Part shown: one piece after another, positions 1-9,268 of the stretch | Layout: each line of letters opens with the position of its first letter | Numbering within the stretch: the stretch's first letter is position 1 | NCBI RefSeq assembly: GCF_024124825.1 | Contig: NZ_JAMXSS010000002.1 | Location: forward strand, 1,364,001-1,428,000 | Direction: 5' to 3' | From: Arthrobacter sp. H16F315 | Lineage (GTDB): Bacteria; Actinomycetota; Actinomycetes; Actinomycetales; Micrococcaceae | Length of the DNA: 64,000 nucleotides | Made by a program: the position numbers and the translations under genes | The notes under the pieces: generated by a model | Databases searched by the model: none | Seen by the model: only the letters and a program-made list of their open reading frames with translations | What the model was told of the DNA's origin: nothing

Positions 1-903
1 CCGCCGGGTCCGCGCGCGAACTTTTCCGCCTGGGCCAACCGGCACCGCAAGTGGCTCTTCGCGGCCCCCGCCATGATCTTCGTCGGCGTCCTGATCGTTT
101 TCCCCCTGGCCTGGACGCTGTTCCTGAGCCTGACCGACTCCCAGGGATCCGTCCGCGCAGCCTCTGAGTTCATTGGCCTGCAGAACTACATCACGGTCCT
201 CTCCGACGTCGACCGGTTCTGGCCCGCCGTCGGCCGCACCATGTCCTTCACCGGAGTGGCCCTGGCCTGCGAAGTGGTTCTGGGCATGTGCATCGCGTTG
301 CTGCTGTGGCGGCCGTTCCGCGGCGAAAAGTGGGTCCGGGTGGCCATTCTCCTGCCGCTCGTCGCAACCCCGGTGGCGGTCGGCATGATGTGGCGGTTGA
401 TCTTCGATCCCAACATCGGCTTCGCCAACCAGCTTCTCGGACTGATCGGCATTCCGGCCCAGCCTTGGCTCTCCGGCCAGGACACGGCCCTTGGCACCAC
501 GATCTTTATGGACGTGTGGCAGTGGACCCCCATGGTGGTGCTGATCCTTCTCGCCGGCCTGACCTCGCTGTCCGAGGAACCCGATGAGGCCGCCAGGATG
601 GACGGCGCCAACGCCTTCCAGCGCTTCTTTTACATCACCCTTCCGCTGATGTTGCCGACGGTGATCGTCGCCATCCTGCTGCGCGGCATCGACGCCCTCA
701 AGACCTTCGACATCCTCTATGCCACCAAAGGCAAAGGCGGCGGTTCATTCCACGAGGTAGAGACCCTGAACGTCTACGCCTACGGGCTGAGCTTCGATTA
801 CAACCAGTACGGGCTCTCCTCCGCGGTGTTGATCCTGTTCTTTATGATCATCATCGGCACCATGTGGCTGCTCACCATGCGCAAGAAGGCGGCAAACAAA
901 TGA
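1..903 (+). CDS. Sugar ABC transporter permease, MalF-type (5' end outside window)
   Basis: Inner-membrane permease subunit of a carbohydrate ABC importer. The reading frame is open from base 1, so the N-terminus lies upstream; an ATG at 73 is internal to the first membrane segment and is probably not the real start. About six hydrophobic segments are visible. The cytoplasmic EAA loop that docks on the ATPase reads EEPDEAARMDGANAFQRF, followed by ITLPLMLPT, typical of the MalF family. It overlaps the next permease by ATGA. No ATPase or solute-binding protein is in the window; they would lie upstream or elsewhere. Given the downstream enzymes the substrate is inferred to be a sugar acid such as galactonate, but the sequence does not fix this. 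Confidence 0.9.
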   Translation, partial: PPGPRANFSAWANRHRKWLFAAPAMIFVGVLIVFPLAWTLFLSLTDSQGSVRAASEFIGLQNYITVLSDVDRFWPAVGRTMSFTGVALACEVVLGMCIALLLWRPFRGEKWVRVAILLPLVATPVAVGMMWRLIFDPNIGFANQLLGLIGIPAQPWLSGQDTALGTTIFMDVWQWTPMVVLILLAGLTSLSEEPDEAARMDGANAFQRFFYITLPLMLPTVIVAILLRGIDALKTFDILYATKGKGGGSFHEVETLNVYAYGLSFDYNQYGLSSAVLILFFMIIIGTMWLLTMRKKAANK

Positions 904-1781
904 CCGTACAGACCGAATCCAAAATCCCCGCCGCGCGGCCTGCCCCGGCTCCGCGCCGCCGGAAAGCCCGCGGCCCCCGCGCCTACAAGGTCTTCCGCGT
1001 GGTCGCCCTCGTGGCGGTGGTGTTGTTCCTGGTCGCGCCGCTGTTCTGGATGCTGCTGGCCTCATTCAAGACCAACGTGGACATCTACGACACGGGGAAG
1101 TCCTTCTTTTTCACCCCGACCACCGAGAACTACGCGAACGTGCTGGAGCGGAACAACTACTTCGTCTTTATCATCAACAGCTTCTGGGTGGCCTTCGTTT
1201 CCACCGCCTTCTCGCTGGTGCTCGGCGTCCCTGCCGCCTATGCCATGAGCCGTTTCACGATGCACCGTTCGGCCCTGGTGGTCCTGATGGCCCGCGTGAT
1301 TCCGGGCGTCTCCCTGCTGGTGCCCTGGTACTACGTCTTCTCCAACCTGAAGATGGTGGGCGGATTTGAAGTGCTGATTCTGAGCCACATGTTCGTCGCG
1401 CTCCCGCTGATCGTCTACATCATGATGAGCTACTTCGATTCCCTTCCGCTGGAACTCGAGGAATCGGCCCAGGTGGACGGGCTCACCCCGATCGGAGCTT
1501 TCCGCCGCATCACCTTGCCGCTCTCCGTGGCCGGCATGGCTACTGCAGGGATCCTGTCCTTCATCTTTTCGTGGAACAACTTTATGTTTGCCCTCGTACT
1601 GTCCGGGTCCAAAACCAAGACGCTCCCGGTCGCGATCTTCGACTTCGTCTCTTACGCCTCGATCGATTGGGGCGGGCTGATGGCGGCCGCCATGGTGGTC
1701 ACGATCCCGATCATGGTCATTGCCTTGTTCACGCAGAAATACATCGTCTCCGGCATGACCGCCGGCGCGACCAAAGGGTAG
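900..1781 (+). CDS. Sugar ABC transporter permease, MalG-type
   Basis: Second permease subunit (293 aa) of the same importer. The start is the ATG at 900, which overlaps the stop of the preceding gene (ATGA); an in-frame start at 864 would overlap it needlessly. A basic, proline/alanine-rich N-terminal tail of about 35 residues precedes the first membrane helix, and six hydrophobic segments follow. The EAA loop reads LEESAQVDGLTPIGAFRR followed by ITLPLS, characteristic of MalG-like permeases. The 7-bp gap to the dehydratase gene indicates one transcript for uptake and catabolism. Confidence 0.92.
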   Translation: MTVQTESKIPAARPAPAPRRRKARGPRAYKVFRVVALVAVVLFLVAPLFWMLLASFKTNVDIYDTGKSFFFTPTTENYANVLERNNYFVFIINSFWVAFVSTAFSLVLGVPAAYAMSRFTMHRSALVVLMARVIPGVSLLVPWYYVFSNLKMVGGFEVLILSHMFVALPLIVYIMMSYFDSLPLELEESAQVDGLTPIGAFRRITLPLSVAGMATAGILSFIFSWNNFMFALVLSGSKTKTLPVAIFDFVSYASIDWGGLMAAAMVVTIPIMVIALFTQKYIVSGMTAGATKG

Positions 1782-1788
1782 CGGGCAC

Positions 1789-2937
1789 ATGACACTCATC
1801 AACAGGATTGAAACCTTCCTGGTCGCGCCGCGCTGGCTGTTCGTCCGGATCGAGACTGAGTCCGGGATCGTCGGCTGGGGCGAGGCCAGCTGCGAGGGCC
1901 GCAGCGAAACGGTCCGCACCGCCGTCGACCAGCTCTCCGAGCTGCTGATCGGCAACGATGCGCTCCGGATCGAAGACCACTGGCAGGTCATGACGAAAGG
2001 TTCCTTCTACCGTGGCGGACCCATCCTCGCCAGTGCTGTGTCCGGGCTGGACCAGGCCCTGTGGGATATCGCCGGCAAGCACTTCAACACACCGGTGCAC
2101 CAGCTCTTGGGCGGCCACGTCCGCGACCGGATCCGGATGTACGGCTGGGTGGGTGGTGACGAGCCCAACGAGGTGGCCGACCAGATCAGCGCGCAGCTGG
2201 AGGTCGGTCTCACCGCCGTCAAGATGAATGCCAGCGGCCGGATGAGCCCCATTGCCTCGGTGGCGGAGCTCGACGGCGTTGTCCGCCGGGTTGCCGCGGC
2301 CCGCGAGGTCCTCGGGGACCACCGCGATGTCGCTGTCGACTTCCACGGCCGCTTCAGCCTGGCCAACGCCCGGCGGGTGGCGCCGCTGCTGGAACCGTAC
2401 CGGCCGTTTTTCCTGGAGGAACCGGTGGTTCCGGAGAATACCCACCTGCTGCGCGAATTCACCTCGTCGACGACGACGCCGGTCTCCACCGGGGAGCGGC
2501 TCTACAGCCGGCAGGAATTCCTGCCCGCGCTGCAGGCGGGCATCGCCGTGGCCCAGCCGGACCTCTCGCACGCGGGCGGCATCACCGAGGTCCGCAAGAT
2601 TGCCTCGCTCGCCGAAATCTTCGAGGTCCAGCTGGCCCCGCACTGCCCGCTCGGTCCGCTGGCCCTGGCCGCCTGCCTGCAGGTGGGCTTCGCCACGCCC
2701 AACTTCCTGATCCAGGAACAAAGCATCGGAATCCACTACAACCAGGGCGCCGAAGTCCTGGACTATGTCCTGGACAAATCCCCGCTTAAATTCGTGGACG
2801 GGCACATCGAACGCTTGACCGGCCCGGGCCTCGGGATCGAAATCGACGAGGCAGTGGTCCGCGCCGCGGACAAACGCGGCCACGCCTGGCGCGGACCCGT
2901 CTGGCGCCACCCCGACGGAGCCTTCGCAGAATGGTGA
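1789..2937 (+). CDS. dgoD: D-galactonate dehydratase (enolase superfamily)
   Basis: Predicted to dehydrate D-galactonate to 2-keto-3-deoxy-D-galactonate in the cytoplasm. The 382-residue length equals that of E. coli DgoD and remembered similarity runs end to end: FYRGGPIL near residue 77, DFHGR near 184, FFLEEPV near 205, GERLYSR near 235, LAPHCPLGP near 283 and the C-terminal AEW. The metal-binding acidic residues (D of DFHGR, E of LEEP, E of GER) and the catalytic His of APHCPLG are all present. It lies 7 bp after the permease and overlaps the aolase gene downstream by 7 bp. A different acid sugar as substrate cannot be excluded in this superfamily. Confidence 0.93.
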   Translation: MTLINRIETFLVAPRWLFVRIETESGIVGWGEASCEGRSETVRTAVDQLSELLIGNDALRIEDHWQVMTKGSFYRGGPILASAVSGLDQALWDIAGKHFNTPVHQLLGGHVRDRIRMYGWVGGDEPNEVADQISAQLEVGLTAVKMNASGRMSPIASVAELDGVVRRVAAAREVLGDHRDVAVDFHGRFSLANARRVAPLLEPYRPFFLEEPVVPENTHLLREFTSSTTTPVSTGERLYSRQEFLPALQAGIAVAQPDLSHAGGITEVRKIASLAEIFEVQLAPHCPLGPLALAACLQVGFATPNFLIQEQSIGIHYNQGAEVLDYVLDKSPLKFVDGHIERLTGPGLGIEIDEAVVRAADKRGHAWRGPVWRHPDGAFAEW

Positions 2938-3629
2938 ACAACATGACCGTGAACCCCAGCAATGTCCTGACCTCCCAGAGCCTGCTGGCCGGAATCCAGG
3001 AAACCAGGCTCGTCGCCATTGTGCGCGGCACTGACGGCCGCGCCGCGGCAGCGGCGGCGCTGGCGGCCATGGAAGAGGGCTTCCGTTACGTCGAAATTGC
3101 CCTGACCACACCGGACGCGCTCGAGGCGATCAGCGCAGTCCGCGCCGCCGCGCCGGCAGGCTGCTTCGTTGGGGCCGGCACCGTGTTGACCGCGCAGGAC
3201 GTGGATGACGTGGCGGCGGCCGGTGGCCAGTTCACTGTGACCCCGGCGCTGGCCGAGTCCATCGCCGTCTCCGCGGCCCGGGGCATCCCAGTCCTGGCCG
3301 GGGCGCTGACCCCGACCGAGGCCTACGAGGCCATGACCCGGGGAGCCACAGCCGTGAAGCTTTTTCCCGCCTCCATCGGCGGACCGGGCTACCTCAAAGC
3401 CCTGCGGGACCCGTTTCCCGGCATCCCGTTTATCGCCGTCGGCGGGGTGGGGCTGGAGCAGGCGTCCGGCTACTGGCAGGCGGGCGCCGTCGCCGTTGGC
3501 CTGGGCGGACCGCTCTTCGGTGACACCGGTTCAGGCGGCGAGCTGGCGCCGATGCGGGCGCGGGCCCGGGACTTTGTGGCGCTGGCCGCCGACTATGGGC
3601 TGCGCAGCGTCGCGAAGGGTCCGCAGTGA
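2931..3629 (+). CDS. dgoA: 2-dehydro-3-deoxy-6-phosphogalactonate/-gluconate aldolase
   Basis: Class I aldolase of the KDPG/KDPGal family (232 aa) that would split the phosphorylated 2-keto-3-deoxy sugar acid into pyruvate and glyceraldehyde-3-phosphate. LVAIVRG near residue 27 carries the conserved Arg, VEIALTTPDA the catalytic Glu, GAGTVL the glycine-rich strand, and AVKLFPAS the Schiff-base Lys. GGV..L near the C-terminus fits the phosphate-binding loop. The start overlaps the end of dgoD; an ATG at 2943 is an alternative that removes four residues. The kinase gene downstream overlaps its stop. Context favours KDPGal, but dual KDPG use is likely because a mannonate-dehydratase-like enzyme shares the operon. 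Confidence 0.9.
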   Translation: MVNNMTVNPSNVLTSQSLLAGIQETRLVAIVRGTDGRAAAAAALAAMEEGFRYVEIALTTPDALEAISAVRAAAPAGCFVGAGTVLTAQDVDDVAAAGGQFTVTPALAESIAVSAARGIPVLAGALTPTEAYEAMTRGATAVKLFPASIGGPGYLKALRDPFPGIPFIAVGGVGLEQASGYWQAGAVAVGLGGPLFGDTGSGGELAPMRARARDFVALAADYGLRSVAKGPQ

Positions 3630-4615
3630 GCGCTGAAGCCGGGCTGCCGGCCGTTGATTTGCTGACTTTTGGTGAATCGATGGTGTCGCTGCGCTCCGCC
3701 GGGCCGCTGTCCGCTGGCGGAACCCTCGGCATGCACGTTGCCGGGGCGGAGTCGAATGTGGCCGTCGGCGCCGCACGGCTTGGCCACCGGGTGGCCTGGG
3801 CCGGCGTGCTTGGCGCCGACCCGCATGGTGAGTTCATCCTCCGGCAGTTGCGCAGCGAGGGCATCGGGGTGCACTACCGGGAGCACGGCAGCCGCGGCAC
3901 CGGGGTGATGTTCCTCGAACAACGCACCGCCGACGTGAGCCGGGCCTTTTACTACCGCGCCGGTTCCGCCGGATCCACGCTCTGCCGGGCCGACGTCGAC
4001 GCGGCCTTCCGGACCGGTACCCGGGTCCTGCACCTCACCGGGATTACCGCAGCCCTCAGCCAGGAGGCACGGCAGGCCGTCGAGTATGCGGCCGCCCGGG
4101 CCGCCGGCGAAGGCCTGGAGGTGTCCCTCGACGTTAACTACCGGGGCAAGCTCTGGTCCCGGGAAGAGGCGCGCGCAGTCCTCACCCCGCTGGCCCGGCA
4201 CGCCACCATCCTGATCGCATCCGACGATGAACTCGGCCTGGTCGCCTCCGGCCATGGGTATTCCGGCGCGGCCGACGACGCCGAAGCGGCGATGGCCGCG
4301 GAACTGCTGGCCCGGGGCGTGCGGGAGGTTGTGGTCAAGCGGGGCGCGGCCGGTGCCGGGGTCCACACCGCGGCGGGCCGCTGGGAAACGCCCGCCGTGC
4401 AGGTCACCAGCATCGACACGGTGGGAGCCGGTGACGCTTTCACTGCGGGGTACCTCTCCGCCCTGCTCGACGGCGAGGACGTCGCCGGCCGCCTGCGGCG
4501 CGGCGCCCTGACGGGCGCCTTCGCGGTCAGCACTGCCGGCGACTGGGAAGGCCTGCCCTGCCGGGGCGAACTGGAACTGTTGGGGACCGCACCCAGCGGA
4601 ACGACTCAACGCTAG
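3626..4615 (+). CDS. 2-keto-3-deoxy-galactonate/gluconate kinase, PfkB family
   Basis: Ribokinase/PfkB-type sugar kinase (329 aa), predicted to phosphorylate the keto-deoxy acid made by the dehydratases so the aldolase can cleave it. The N-terminal GESMVSLRS region, the [10 protein letters not shown] substrate-binding strand and the C-terminal signature [15 protein letters not shown], which holds the anion hole and catalytic Asp, are clear. The start is GTG at 3626, overlapping the aldolase stop (GTGA). E. coli DgoK belongs to another family, so the name dgoK would mislead; KdgK is the nearer relative. Which stereoisomer it prefers cannot be read from the sequence. Confidence 0.88.
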   Translation: MSAEAGLPAVDLLTFGESMVSLRSAGPLSAGGTLGMHVAGAESNVAVGAARLGHRVAWAGVLGADPHGEFILRQLRSEGIGVHYREHGSRGTGVMFLEQRTADVSRAFYYRAGSAGSTLCRADVDAAFRTGTRVLHLTGITAALSQEARQAVEYAAARAAGEGLEVSLDVNYRGKLWSREEARAVLTPLARHATILIASDDELGLVASGHGYSGAADDAEAAMAAELLARGVREVVVKRGAAGAGVHTAAGRWETPAVQVTSIDTVGAGDAFTAGYLSALLDGEDVAGRLRRGALTGAFAVSTAGDWEGLPCRGELELLGTAPSGTTQR

Positions 4616-4674
4616 GGCCGGCACCGCCGCCTCAACCCCCAACGTCAAACCGACTCAGAAAGCCTGGACCCACT

Positions 4675-5904
4675 GTGAAAATCATTGCCGCTGAAGTCTT
4701 TGTGACCAGCCCGTCCCGTAACTTCGTCACGTTGCGGATCACCACGGAGGACGGTGTGACCGGGATTGGGGATGCGACCCTGAACGGCCGCGAGCTCGCG
4801 GTGGCCGCATACCTGAAGGAACACGTTGCGCAGCTGCTGATCGGCAAGGACCCGCACCGGATCGAGGACACCTGGCAGTTCCTGTACCGGTCCTCGTACT
4901 GGCGGCGCGGTCCGGTGACGATGGCGGCGATCGCAGCGGTGGACATGGCGTTGTGGGATATCAAGGGCAAGCTCGCCGGGATGCCGGTCTACCAGCTGCT
5001 CGGCGGGGCGTCCCGTCACGGGCTGCGCGCCTACGGGCATGCCTCCGGGGCGGACCTGCCCGCGTTGTTTGATTCGGTCCGGGAACATCTGGAGCTGGGT
5101 TACAAGTCGGTGCGGATCCAGACCGCGGTGCCCGGGATCAAGGCCGTGTACGGCGTAGCGGCGCAGGCACAGGCCTCGGGGGAGCGGTATGACTATGAGC
5201 CTGCCGGTCGCGGGGCGTTCCCGGCGGAGGAGGACTGGGACACCCGAGCGTACCTGCGGCACCTGCCGACGGTGTTCGATGCGGTGCGGAATGAATTCGG
5301 GCCGGAGCTGCCGCTGCTGCACGACGGGCACCACCGGATGACCCCGATCCAGGCCGCGAAACTGGGCAAGGCGCTGGAGCCCTATGACTTGTTCTGGCTG
5401 GAGGACTGCACCCCGGCCGAGAACCAGGAGGCCTTGCGCCTTGTCCGTTCCCACACCACAACGCCGCTGGCGATCGGGGAAATCTTCAATACCGTCTTTG
5501 ACTTCCAGACGCTGATCAAGGAACAGCTGATCGACTATGTCCGGGCCGCCTCGACGCACTTCGGCGGGATCTCGCCGCTGAAGAAGGTGATGGATTTCGC
5601 CGCGCAGTACCAGATCAAGTCCGGTTTCCACGGGCCGACTGATATTTCCCCGGTGGGCTTCGCCGCGCAGCTGCATGTGGGCCTGGCGATCCACAACTAC
5701 GGCATCCAGGAATACATGCAGCACTCGGACAAAACGAACGAGGTCTTCGAACAATCCATGACCTTCGTGGACGGGTACCTGCACCCCGGCGACACGCCCG
5801 GCATCGGCGTGGAGTTCAACGAGGAAGCCGCCGCGGCCTACCCCTACCAGCAGGCCTACCTGCCCTACAACCGCCTCGTCGACGGAACGGTCCACGACTG
5901 GTAA
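4675..5904 (+). CDS. manD: D-mannonate dehydratase family protein (ManD/RspA)
   Basis: Enolase-superfamily acid-sugar dehydratase (409 aa; ManD is usually about 400). It starts at GTG 4675 with [13 protein letters not shown]. Family hallmarks are the Mg ligands in [11 protein letters not shown] (Asp, with the catalytic His two residues on), [12 protein letters not shown] (Glu) and LAIGEIF (Glu), plus the Arg of SVRIQ and Tyr of KAVYGV that form the ManD-specific active-site loop. It would produce 2-keto-3-deoxygluconate, entering the same kinase and aldolase steps. The family is functionally mixed (mannonate, gluconate or low activity), so substrate is an inference. It follows the kinase by 59 bp and probably belongs to the operon. 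Confidence 0.88.
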   Translation: MKIIAAEVFVTSPSRNFVTLRITTEDGVTGIGDATLNGRELAVAAYLKEHVAQLLIGKDPHRIEDTWQFLYRSSYWRRGPVTMAAIAAVDMALWDIKGKLAGMPVYQLLGGASRHGLRAYGHASGADLPALFDSVREHLELGYKSVRIQTAVPGIKAVYGVAAQAQASGERYDYEPAGRGAFPAEEDWDTRAYLRHLPTVFDAVRNEFGPELPLLHDGHHRMTPIQAAKLGKALEPYDLFWLEDCTPAENQEALRLVRSHTTTPLAIGEIFNTVFDFQTLIKEQLIDYVRAASTHFGGISPLKKVMDFAAQYQIKSGFHGPTDISPVGFAAQLHVGLAIHNYGIQEYMQHSDKTNEVFEQSMTFVDGYLHPGDTPGIGVEFNEEAAAAYPYQQAYLPYNRLVDGTVHDW

Positions 5905-5972
5905 TCGTGGGTCCGACGGATACGCCGGTCTCCTGTAGTGTCGTGGCAACTACTGTATGGGGGTGCGGTTAG

Positions 5973-6809
5973 ATGTCACAGTTGACGTTCCGCTGGTCCC
6001 GTCGATTGTGGATCCTGGCGGCACTCCTCGCTGTTGCCGGGATAGTCGCGGTTCCCGCTGCCACCATCCTGCAGCACATGTTCGGGAGCGCCATCGGGCG
6101 GACGACAGTGGACGCAGGGGCCGACGGTGCTGAGCGCACCGTCTACTGGCGTGAGTACCCCGGTGTCGCCGGCGTCGATTCCCGGCAGATCCTGGACGGC
6201 CCCACACCGCAGGAGGGCTTCGACGCGGGGCAGGCCATGGTTGCCGAGATCAGGGCCGCCCTGTCGGAGGAATTCCAGCTCGAATGGTCCCCTGCGGGCG
6301 ACGAAGCCGGCGGCAGTCCGTTTCAGCGGCCGATCGAGAATAACTACGGAGGCCAATCACTCCTTACTAGCGTGAACGGTCCCGAATCCCAGAGCACCAC
6401 AGTGCCGCAGGCGTGGGAAGAAAAGCAGCGGGCAATTGGCATCATCGGGGAGGTCAGTGGCCGGTACGGCTATGGGACGCCGACAATCAACGCCCTGGAG
6501 GGCTGGTCTGCAGCGGACCGGACCCGGGACCTTGGCGGTCTGACCCCGGAGGAGCAGGTTATTGTTTCCGGGGTGGCGCTTGGGCGGGCAGGTCAGTGGC
6601 TGTCCTTCAGGTTTCAGGACCTTTCAAAGGACACCAGCGGCACCTTCAAGGAACGGCTCCAGCAGCCCGAAGGATCGCCGTGGCAGCTCAATACGCTGGC
6701 GCTGGGGTACGGGGCCAACGGCCTTTTGGCAGCGGAGGACCGCGCCGAATTTGAATCCCGGCTTGAGCCCTTTCGGAGGCTTACCCCGCCTGAGCCGCTG
6801 GGAAGCTGA
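5973..6809 (+). CDS. Membrane-anchored protein of unknown function
   Basis: I do not recognise this 278-residue protein. A short basic N-terminus (RWSRRLW) precedes one hydrophobic segment at about residues 12-34 (LWILAALLAVAGIVAVPAA), consistent with an uncleaved signal anchor. The remaining 240 residues are hydrophilic and predicted to lie outside the membrane. No cysteine pairs, metal motif or catalytic signature is evident. A conserved-looking GRYGYGTPTIN segment lies mid-protein. It starts 68 bp after manD and ends in a strong terminator, so it may be transcribed alone or read through from the sugar-acid operon. Confidence 0.72.
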   Translation: MSQLTFRWSRRLWILAALLAVAGIVAVPAATILQHMFGSAIGRTTVDAGADGAERTVYWREYPGVAGVDSRQILDGPTPQEGFDAGQAMVAEIRAALSEEFQLEWSPAGDEAGGSPFQRPIENNYGGQSLLTSVNGPESQSTTVPQAWEEKQRAIGIIGEVSGRYGYGTPTINALEGWSAADRTRDLGGLTPEEQVIVSGVALGRAGQWLSFRFQDLSKDTSGTFKERLQQPEGSPWQLNTLALGYGANGLLAAEDRAEFESRLEPFRRLTPPEPLGS

Positions 6810-6837
6810 GCCTGCCGGGGCGAGGCGGCAGGCTCAG
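6806..6837. terminator. Intrinsic terminator, probably bidirectional
   Basis: A perfect 12-bp stem (6806-6817 with 6826-6837, arm CTGAGCCTGCCG) with an 8-nt loop is followed on the + strand by ATTTT. It starts inside the stop codon of the 5973 gene and lies between convergent genes, so it probably also serves the leftward amide cluster. Confidence 0.82.
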
Positions 6838-6857
6838 CCATTTTGAGCGGCTCCAGT

Positions 6858-7802
6858 TCAGGACTGTGGCGTCAGCACACTCTTGGGCAGGCGGTGCACC
6901 GTGACTGCCCCCACGGGGGGTGAACGGGTGGAGCGGGTCCGGCGCCGATGATCCTGTCGGTCCGCCGAGACGGGAGTCGCCGACTGCACTGAGCACGGCG
7001 TAGGCGTCTTCCCGCTCCCAGCCGTGGTCCTTGACGAGGAAGTGGAACATGTCTTCGTAGCCGCGGGTGATGCTTTCCTGGACTGGGTTGCCCAGGCCGA
7101 CGAAGATCCATTCCTCACCGGTCTCGATCCGGGGGCGCGGAGGTTCATGTCTTTTGCCAGCTCAATGCTGATCACGGCTGTTCCCTCGGCCTCGATGGCC
7201 ACGAATGACGACTCGCCTTCGGCCATCAGGGCATGGATGTCTCCGATCGAGAGGTACGCGCCTTCCACCATGACCGGCAGATACACCTTCGAGCCTGGCC
7301 GGCACCCGGTGAGGTCCATGTTCCCGCCGCCGGCGAAGCTTGGCATGACGGTGGAGTTTTCCCCCTCTGCCGGTGCTGTGCCGATGCAGCCGATCATCGG
7401 CCGGGCATCGAAGACGTGCCGGTCGGTTACGTGCACTCCGTCAGCGTCGATCGGGATCCGCCTGGTGAACATCTCCCGGCCCATCACGTGGCGCAGTGCC
7501 CCCGTTCCCGGCAGGCTGACGGACCAGCCGCAGTCGTTGAGCAGGATCTCGTGAATCGTGACGATCAGGGCGTCGCCCGGCTCCGCTCCGTCCACGAAGA
7601 CCGGTCCGGTGACGGGATTGATGCCAACGGTGAGCCGGTCAAGGTCGTGATGAACGTGCAGTTCCGCGTAGACGGCGTCGCTGGTCTCGAACGCGATCCG
7701 TTCACCGGTTCCGGGGGCGATTCGCAGCGCAGGTTCTTCCCTTCCGGAGAACGAGAACTTCCCTTGGGATTTGTCGAGGAAATGTTCAGCGCTGGCGGTC
7801 AT
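6858..7802 (-). CDS. Acetamidase/formamidase with internal out-of-frame segment
   Basis: FmdA/AmdA-family amidase that hydrolyses short aliphatic amides to ammonia and the acid. Residues 1 to about 222 fit the family well (AELHVHHDLDRLTVGINPVTGPV, GCIGTAP, GDIHALMAEGE, NLRAP). After about 7135 the frame encodes nonsense, while the -1 neighbouring frame continues the family (RIETGEEW, GYEDMFHFLV, WEREDAYAVLSAVGDS). The original frame resumes before the terminus VTVHRLPKSVL. A missing base in the C-run near 7132-7138 and a compensating shift at about 6905-6985 explain this. As written, roughly 60-75 residues are scrambled. It overlaps the permease start by 4 bp. Sequencing indels are the likelier cause, but decay is possible. 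Confidence 0.82.
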   Translation of the reverse strand: MTASAEHFLDKSQGKFSFSGREEPALRIAPGTGERIAFETSDAVYAELHVHHDLDRLTVGINPVTGPVFVDGAEPGDALIVTIHEILLNDCGWSVSLPGTGALRHVMGREMFTRRIPIDADGVHVTDRHVFDARPMIGCIGTAPAEGENSTVMPSFAGGGNMDLTGCRPGSKVYLPVMVEGAYLSIGDIHALMAEGESSFVAIEAEGTAVISIELAKDMNLRAPGSRPVRNGSSSAWATQSRKASPAATKTCSTSSSRTTAGSGKTPTPCSVQSATPVSADRQDHRRRTRSTRSPPVGAVTVHRLPKSVLTPQS

Positions 7803-9232
7803 CGCTGGGACTCCGTTGCGCTCATGGACAACTCCGGCGCGCCGTTGTTCTCTTCGCTGAGGTCAGGTGTCCGGCCGGTGTATTTGTAGTATGCGAAGAC
7901 TCCGGCTCCTACTGCGAGCCAGATGGCGCCGCCGATTTTTGCCTCCGGAGCCGCGTTGAGCAGCACATAGCCAATGATCAGGAAGCCCAGGACCGGCACC
8001 AGAAGATGGAGCACATAGTTTTTCGACTTCTGATGCACGATGTAGTGGAAAATGACCGACAGGTGCAGGAGCATAAAACCGAAAAGTGCGCCGAAGTTCA
8101 CCAGCGCGGAGATGACGTCAATCTGTCCCACAAAGAACAAGACGAGGACCGCCGAGATGGCGGACACCAGGATGATGGCGTTGCGGGGAACCTGCCGGCT
8201 GTCAATCCGGGACAGGAACCGGGGCAGTTGACGGTCGCGGCTCATCGAGTACAGCAGCCGCGAGGTGGCGGCCTGTGCGGCCATGGCGTTCGCCACTCCG
8301 ATAGCGAGGACGTTCACCACAAAGAACGCCGTCATCCAGCCGCTGTTCGAGGCGGCCGCGACGATCGTAAAGAAGGCATTGCCGACCTCGTCATCGTTGA
8401 ATGATTCCCGGCCGCCTGCCAGGGCGCTGGCCAGCCAGGTCTGCAGGATGAACAGGAACGCCACCAGGAACAGCGCCATGATCATGGCCCGTCCGGCAGC
8501 GTTGCGGCCGCCGGTGGCTTCCTCCGACATGGTGGAAATGCCGTCAAACCCGAGGAAACTCAAGACCGCTATGGACAGGGCCGAGGCGATCAGCGGACCC
8601 GTCACCTTGGTTGCATCCCAGATCGGGGTCATGGTCAGCTCGGCGCCGGGAACAGCGTTTGTGGCCAGGGCATTAACGGCGATAACGACGAAAATGACGA
8701 CAAAGATGAGTTCAATTGCCAGGAAGATGCGGTTCATCCGTTTGATCGAGCTGATGCCGAGCAGATTAACGACGGTGTTGACAGCCACAAAGATCAGCGC
8801 CCATAGCCAGCGCGGGGAGTCAGGAAAGATGCCCACCATCGACTCGGCAGCAAAAACGTACAGGAGCGTCGGGACGAGGAGATAGTCCAGCAGGATTGCC
8901 CACCCGGCAAAAAACCCGGCGGTGGGATGTAGCCCGCGCCCCACGTAGGAGAACACCGAACCGGCGAGCGGGATGGACTTGGCCATCTGCTGATAGGCAA
9001 GGGCAGTGAAGATCATGGCGATAAGTCCAATAGCGTAAACCAGCGGGACCATACCGCCGGCCGCGTTATAGACAACGCCGAAAATAGCCCACGGGGCGAT
9101 CGGGACCATAAAAACGAGTCCATAGACGAGCAAGTCAGCGGTGGACACCGACCGTTTCAGTTCCTGCTTGTAGCCGAACGCTTCGAGCTGCTGTTGGGCG
9201 CTGAGTTCAGGGGAGCTGGATGAATTTGCCAT
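7799..9232 (-). CDS. APC-superfamily amino acid permease
   Basis: Integral membrane transporter (477 aa) with about 12 hydrophobic segments. The N-terminal loop LVFMVPIAPWAIFG, the GFDGISTMSEEATGGRNAAGRA segment and SRDRQLPRFLS are characteristic of the APC family (amino acid-polyamine-organocation). It is preceded by an amidase gene and followed, with a 4-bp overlap, by the acetamidase gene, so it probably imports an amide, an amino-acid amide or the amino acid released from it. Substrate specificity cannot be read from the sequence. Confidence 0.9.
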   Translation of the reverse strand: MANSSSSPELSAQQQLEAFGYKQELKRSVSTADLLVYGLVFMVPIAPWAIFGVVYNAAGGMVPLVYAIGLIAMIFTALAYQQMAKSIPLAGSVFSYVGRGLHPTAGFFAGWAILLDYLLVPTLLYVFAAESMVGIFPDSPRWLWALIFVAVNTVVNLLGISSIKRMNRIFLAIELIFVVIFVVIAVNALATNAVPGAELTMTPIWDATKVTGPLIASALSIAVLSFLGFDGISTMSEEATGGRNAAGRAMIMALFLVAFLFILQTWLASALAGGRESFNDDEVGNAFFTIVAAASNSGWMTAFFVVNVLAIGVANAMAAQAATSRLLYSMSRDRQLPRFLSRIDSRQVPRNAIILVSAISAVLVLFFVGQIDVISALVNFGALFGFMLLHLSVIFHYIVHQKSKNYVLHLLVPVLGFLIIGYVLLNAAPEAKIGGAIWLAVGAGVFAYYKYTGRTPDLSEENNGAPELSMSATESQR

Positions 9233-9268
9233 CGGGTACTTTCTGGGAGGGGAGTGGCGGAGGCGGTG

